Origin: Fervidobacterium_A thailandense
GTDB lineage: Bacteria > Thermotogota > Thermotogae > Thermotogales > Fervidobacteriaceae
Direction: 5' to 3' (one strand)
Assembly (NCBI RefSeq): GCF_041505935.1
Contig: NZ_CP140110.1
DNA: 64,000 nt
Under the pieces are notes generated by a model. The model was not told the origin of the DNA. It searched no databases and worked only from the letters and a program-made list of their open reading frames with translations. The position numbers and the translations under genes were made by a program. This document shows, one piece after another, positions 60,720 to 64,000 of the stretch (its first letter is position 1; the number at the start of each line of letters is the position of its first letter).

Positions 60720-61029
60720 ACAACCTTCCCGCTACCTTGTAGGATGTTTCTGGAGAAACAAACAAGTTTATCCCTTCCTCTTTCGCTTTTTCAATCGTAT
60801 CGTCCGGATAATCAAGTCCTTCGCACAGTACGATGGCCTTTACCCCGGTTAACGTTGCAACGGCAACGATGTTCACATGGCTTTGCACCGTCATCCAGAT
60901 GTTTCCCTGCTTGGCAGAGCGCATGACGATACTCAGTAAGTCTCCGACGTATCCACCGGTTATCTCGCAATCACCGGCAAAGTGGACAACTTTTAAACCG
61001 AGTTTTTCAACTATTTCCGACAACCTCAC
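60697..61029 (-). CDS. DRTGG-domain protein
   Basis: A 110-residue single-domain protein of the DRTGG type (ITGGYVGDLLSIVMRSAKQGNIWMT in parts), a nucleotide-binding module with a HPr-kinase-like segment. Seen: GDCEITGGYVGDLLS, then VATLTGVKAIVLCEG and LFVSPETSYKVAGRLYELG. GTG 61029 is chosen because GGGGGG lies 7 nt upstream and overlaps the ATG at 61044. It leads the leftward set DRTGG-PHP-HATPase-response regulator. In clostridial and Thermotogales hydrogenase loci, similar genes flank the electron-bifurcating hydrogenase; that hydrogenase is not in this window. Confidence 0.82.
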   Translation of the reverse strand: MRLSEIVEKLGLKVVHFAGDCEITGGYVGDLLSIVMRSAKQGNIWMTVQSHVNIVAVATLTGVKAIVLCEGLDYPDDTIEKAKEEGINLFVSPETSYKVAGRLYELGLKD

Positions 61030-61084
61030 AGCAATGCCCCCCATTGTTTAGTCGTTCACGAACAATTATACCATTCAAACATCT

Positions 61085-61119
61085 CCAAAAAAACACGTCT
61101 CCCACTTGGGGAGACGTGT
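61085..61119 (-). terminator. Terminator of the GH13 gene
   Basis: An 11-bp perfect stem ACACGTCTCCC (61093-61103) with GGGAGACGTGT (61109-61119), 5-nt loop, followed on the minus strand by seven T. It separates the GH13 gene from the DRTGG set. Confidence 0.88.
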
Positions 61120-61150
61120 AACATTAATCCTCGTAATTCAAAGTTCGTTT

Positions 61151-63157
61151 TCAATCGTTGTTGACGATAACTACCGCGAACTCTCCAGCGGGTAAGTTCA
61201 CCGGTATAACGTTCGTTCCTTGGAGTGACAGGTTTCGCTTACCAAACCGGTTGATCATCGTAACCGTTTTAACGTCCACGTTCCGACCCGCGGTCTCGTT
61301 CACGTATATCTCAACGTACTTGTCAAACGCAAGATTCAGATTACCAAGGAGTATGAAGGCCTTATCTCCACTCCAGTAACTGTAATTCGCGGTTAAACCA
61401 TCTTGATAGTTCAAATATACGTACCTGAATTCTCCTTTCAAAAGTTCCTCGTATTTGTCTCTAAGGTCCAGCAGCCACCTAAGGTATTCGTACATCTCGC
61501 CTTTCGATTGGTCCCAGTGGAACGCGTAGTAATCGAAGAACGCAAGTTTTCCGTAGAACTGATCATCGGGTGGTAGCACGGTCTTACCCCATATCGTGTT
61601 GTCCAACCCAAGGTTCATGGGCTGGAGTTCTTCAATCTCCTGGCCACTGTTAACGTACGGTATCGCGTTCGGTGCGAAGAACAAGATCGCTGGTGCGAGG
61701 TATTTGAGCTTTTGACCGTGTTCTCGTGCGACGATCCTCGGCGTATCCGGGGTCTCACACGATGCGATGAATGGTACTTCAAGGTTTGGCACAATCTCCT
61801 CAACGAACCTGTAGAATTCCTGTGGACGGGCCACCGCGTACCAACTGTTGCCAAGGATACAATCGTAACCTTCGGATTTTGCTTTCTTATCGTTTTTCAT
61901 CTCCAGTTCCTCAGCTATGAACGCGAACGCGGGATCTTCGCTACGCGCTTTCGAGATAATCATGTCTTGAAGTTCTTTCGGAAGAGCGTGTCCCATATCA
62001 ATGCGCGCACCGTCAATTCCAAACCTCCGCTGATACGATGGGATGATATCTGAAAGGTATTCCCAGAGCTCCCTGTTCGGAACTTTTCCCGGGAATTTGC
62101 TGGATTTTACGACATCAAACAATACATACGGTGGCTGGTCTTCGGATACGTACTTCTGACTTTCAATTGGATGGTCGAGGTACAACCTCAGGAACGTCAC
62201 GTCATCCCAAGTAGGCTGCGGATCGTTCACCCAATCCGAAAATCCGGGAGGTGTTATTATCCCAAACTCACGCGCGATGTTTGAAAGAATATCTCCCTTC
62301 ATCTTCTTAACTCTTTCCCATTTCTTGGGATTTAATTTATCGGGAGAGTACGTGAATTTCGTGAGATGTTTTTTCACCTCGGGATTACTGTAAATTACCT
62401 CTAAATCCTGCGGGTCCGGTATCTTGAATGGCAGCTCTGGTATGCGAGGTGGCTTGTAACTCGCAGCTTCCTCGACCTTGATCCAGTAGAACCAATCTGG
62501 GTGCTCCCTGATCAAATCGCTGTCTCTTGCCGCAGTTCTTGGGATGAAATCCAAAACTACTCTGATACCAAGCATATGCGCCGCTTCCACAAGTGCTTTG
62601 AATTGCTCTTCCGTGCTAATTCCCTTGAGCAACGGATCGGAATAACTCTCATCCAGTTCCATCGGGTTCTTAACCGCATACGGGGAACCGATCTCACCCT
62701 TCTTAAATACGTCGCTCATTTTCGAGATGGGCAACATATAGAGCACGTTGATGCCCATGTTCCTCAGGTACGGCAAAAGTGCTATCATTTTCAGAAACGT
62801 GCCAGATTCTTTGAATCCAAAGATATCTTCAGGTTCGAACGCACCAAATCCCTTGTGGTTGTACGCCACGGTGGCACGTGGAAGGGCTCCGTACATTTTG
62901 GCCTTCCTCAACCAACTTGGATCCTTCTCCCCACGCAGCGTTGCCAACGATTTTGTGTAATCCTCGCCCGTGTCGTTCTTCAAGATATCTTCAATAATGA
63001 GATAGAAATACTCGTACGGATCGACGAAAACGTGGCTGTCCTTTTCGGAAACGGTTCCAGAATAGTTAGCAGGAAGCCATGCTTTCGGTACCGCGTAAAG
63101 TGGTTTCTTCTTGATATGGCTTTTCAGAAAGTCCGCCAACGCTTTTAGCTCATTCAC
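61151..63157 (-). CDS. Divergent GH13-family glucan-acting enzyme, cytoplasmic
   Basis: A 668-residue protein without signal peptide. The barrel is recognised by the nucleophile Asp387 in GARIDMGHAL, the acid Glu near 416 in FIAEELE, and a region IV of the form CETPDTPR with Asp471. Region I is LDFIPRTAAR instead of DxVxNH, and region IV lacks the usual Asn-His before Asp. The DFxP and xTPD variants recall GlgE-like maltosyltransferases. It could be a transferase, phosphorylase or hydrolase; the reaction is not certain. GTG 63157 follows AGGAGG at 8 nt; the longer reading to 63214 lacks a good site. It probably acts on maltodextrins imported after pullulanase digestion. Confidence 0.8.
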   Translation of the reverse strand: MNELKALADFLKSHIKKKPLYAVPKAWLPANYSGTVSEKDSHVFVDPYEYFYLIIEDILKNDTGEDYTKSLATLRGEKDPSWLRKAKMYGALPRATVAYNHKGFGAFEPEDIFGFKESGTFLKMIALLPYLRNMGINVLYMLPISKMSDVFKKGEIGSPYAVKNPMELDESYSDPLLKGISTEEQFKALVEAAHMLGIRVVLDFIPRTAARDSDLIREHPDWFYWIKVEEAASYKPPRIPELPFKIPDPQDLEVIYSNPEVKKHLTKFTYSPDKLNPKKWERVKKMKGDILSNIAREFGIITPPGFSDWVNDPQPTWDDVTFLRLYLDHPIESQKYVSEDQPPYVLFDVVKSSKFPGKVPNRELWEYLSDIIPSYQRRFGIDGARIDMGHALPKELQDMIISKARSEDPAFAFIAEELEMKNDKKAKSEGYDCILGNSWYAVARPQEFYRFVEEIVPNLEVPFIASCETPDTPRIVAREHGQKLKYLAPAILFFAPNAIPYVNSGQEIEELQPMNLGLDNTIWGKTVLPPDDQFYGKLAFFDYYAFHWDQSKGEMYEYLRWLLDLRDKYEELLKGEFRYVYLNYQDGLTANYSYWSGDKAFILLGNLNLAFDKYVEIYVNETAGRNVDVKTVTMINRFGKRNLSLQGTNVIPVNLPAGEFAVVIVNND

Positions 63158-63363
63158 GATCGGTTCCTCCTTTCGAGCTTTGTTCGAAGCCGTGATTATT
63201 ATACCACACGACAAAAAACTCGTTCAGCAAAAAATATACGTTCCAATCGGCGTATTTGAAAAGTTCAAAATTTTGTGATAAAATTTCTTTTGACGCGTGA
63301 GGAAAAGAAATTGATAAAAATTTCCAATCAGAGGTCCGAATTCGGAATTTTCGGGTGATAGAC
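63158..63363 (+). promoter_or_regulatory. Divergent intergenic region before the CDF transporter
   Basis: No gene is seen. A plausible plus-strand promoter is TTGAAA (about 63256) with GATAAA 16 bp later. The leader is about 85 nt. GGGTGAT ahead of ATG 63364 is the likely ribosome binding site. Confidence 0.4.
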
Positions 63364-64000
63364 ATGAGGAAGCAGCTTGAAAAGGAAAAGGGAATCATCC
63401 TCTTTTCAATAGCGATGACTGTTCTTTCATCGGTTCTTGGTATTTCCATCGGTTTGATAGCGAACTCCCAACTTGTTCTATTCGATGGTGTGTATTCACT
63501 TGTTAGTTTTGCCTTGTCCTTAACCTCGCTCTACACGGCAAAGTTCATGGCCAAGAACGACTGGAAACGATATCCTTTCGGAAAGGCGGCCGCCGAGCCT
63601 TTGGTTATGATATTCAACTACACCGCTCTCATCTTCCTCGCAGCACAGTTCATTTTCAACAACATCAAAACCATCCTCGAAGGTGGCCGTGAGGTGAGAA
63701 CTGGCATAGCTCTCATTTACGCAGTGATAACCACATCCATCTGCGCTGGGACTTATTTGATCATAAATAGATTTGCCAAGAACAGAAACTCTGGTTTGCT
63801 CCAAGTCGAGGCCGACGGTTGGTTGTACGATACTTACACAAGTCTTTCGGTTTTGCTGACGTTTCTTACCGCACGCGTCCTCTCAAAGTACGGTGTACTC
63901 ACCAACTATCTCCGGTTCATCGACCCAGCTGTTGTTATACTGTTTTCCGTTATGTTCATCAGGTGGTCGGTGAAGATGATTATAGAAGCCTCCAAAGAGA
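63364..64000 (+). CDS. Cation diffusion facilitator (CDF) family transporter, partial
   Basis: The first 212 residues of a metal-cation efflux protein; the gene runs off the window. Membrane segments are seen near 10-32, 36-58, 77-100 and 115-135, then 155-180 and 185-205. Segment 2 has LFDGVYSLVSF, where CDF proteins keep an Asp-containing metal site, and segment 5 begins EADGWLYDTYTS, the second metal motif. FGKAAAEPLV in the loop between segments 2 and 3 is typical (usual form FGxxRxE). The C-terminal cytoplasmic domain is missing here. The metal cannot be told. Confidence 0.85.
   Translation, partial: MRKQLEKEKGIILFSIAMTVLSSVLGISIGLIANSQLVLFDGVYSLVSFALSLTSLYTAKFMAKNDWKRYPFGKAAAEPLVMIFNYTALIFLAAQFIFNNIKTILEGGREVRTGIALIYAVITTSICAGTYLIINRFAKNRNSGLLQVEADGWLYDTYTSLSVLLTFLTARVLSKYGVLTNYLRFIDPAVVILFSVMFIRWSVKMIIEASKE

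Noticed and set aside
62501..63148. A 215-codon plus-strand frame.
   Set aside because: It lies antisense inside the GH13 gene, whose catalytic motifs and start site are convincing.

Overview
The window looks like a chromosomal segment of a thermophilic, anaerobic Thermotogales bacterium, most likely Fervidobacterium or a close relative. This rests on the gene families and their order, many GTG and TTG starts behind strong GGAGG or GGGGG ribosome binding sites, fermentative and starch-degrading enzymes (pyruvate kinase, ATP-dependent PEP carboxykinase, signal-peptide pullulanase, a GH13 enzyme), an oxygen-independent ribonucleotide reductase and a CRISPR array. No database search was possible, so the genus is an inference.

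Layout. 1-3057: two tRNAs (Val, Gln) on the minus strand, then an envelope/ABC-2 permease trio. 3070-7691: minus-strand pyk-metF-priA. 7806-10498: an IS481-like element interrupted by an IS256-like element, both with dead transposases. 10560-10755: tRNA-Ser and tRNA-Arg. 10887-21239: a plus-strand run with a membrane protein, a complete Wsp-like chemosensory module (CheR-TPR, tandem CheW-like, CheA-REC, CheB, REC with degenerate GGDEF, MCP), a Rex-like regulator, an unknown protein and lgt. 21325-30132: secreted and hypothetical proteins, a PqaA-like protein, nfo, mutS, tsaB, fmt. 30214-36906: alkaline phosphatase, nrdG-nrdD, pullulanase. 37113-42855: pstS-pstC-pstA-pstB-phoU followed by a response regulator and a soluble kinase. 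42894-46846: infB and pckA, divergent. 47247-48341: a CRISPR array of 17 repeats with no cas genes in the window. 48991-50242: a second, intact IS481-like element with a 15-bp target duplication. 50335-52030: arsR, permease, redox protein. 52081-58885: aminotransferase, YigZ, YfcE, HIT, an anchored surface-type protein and ileS. 58996-61029: a response regulator, HATPase, PHP and DRTGG set. 61151-64000: a divergent GH13 enzyme and a CDF transporter cut by the window edge.

How the parts work together. The Pst-Pho block is a full phosphate uptake and sensing operon, with TTAACA repeats upstream that recur near the alkaline phosphatase gene. The chemosensory module appears self-contained and separate from a flagellar locus, with a terminal response regulator whose GGDEF-like domain lacks the catalytic motif, so its output is unknown. 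The ars-like operon has a textbook promoter with a 9-2-9 palindrome in the spacer. nrdG-nrdD has a near-consensus NrdR box over its -10. Insertion sequences abut promoters at three places (pyk, tRNA-Ser, arsR).
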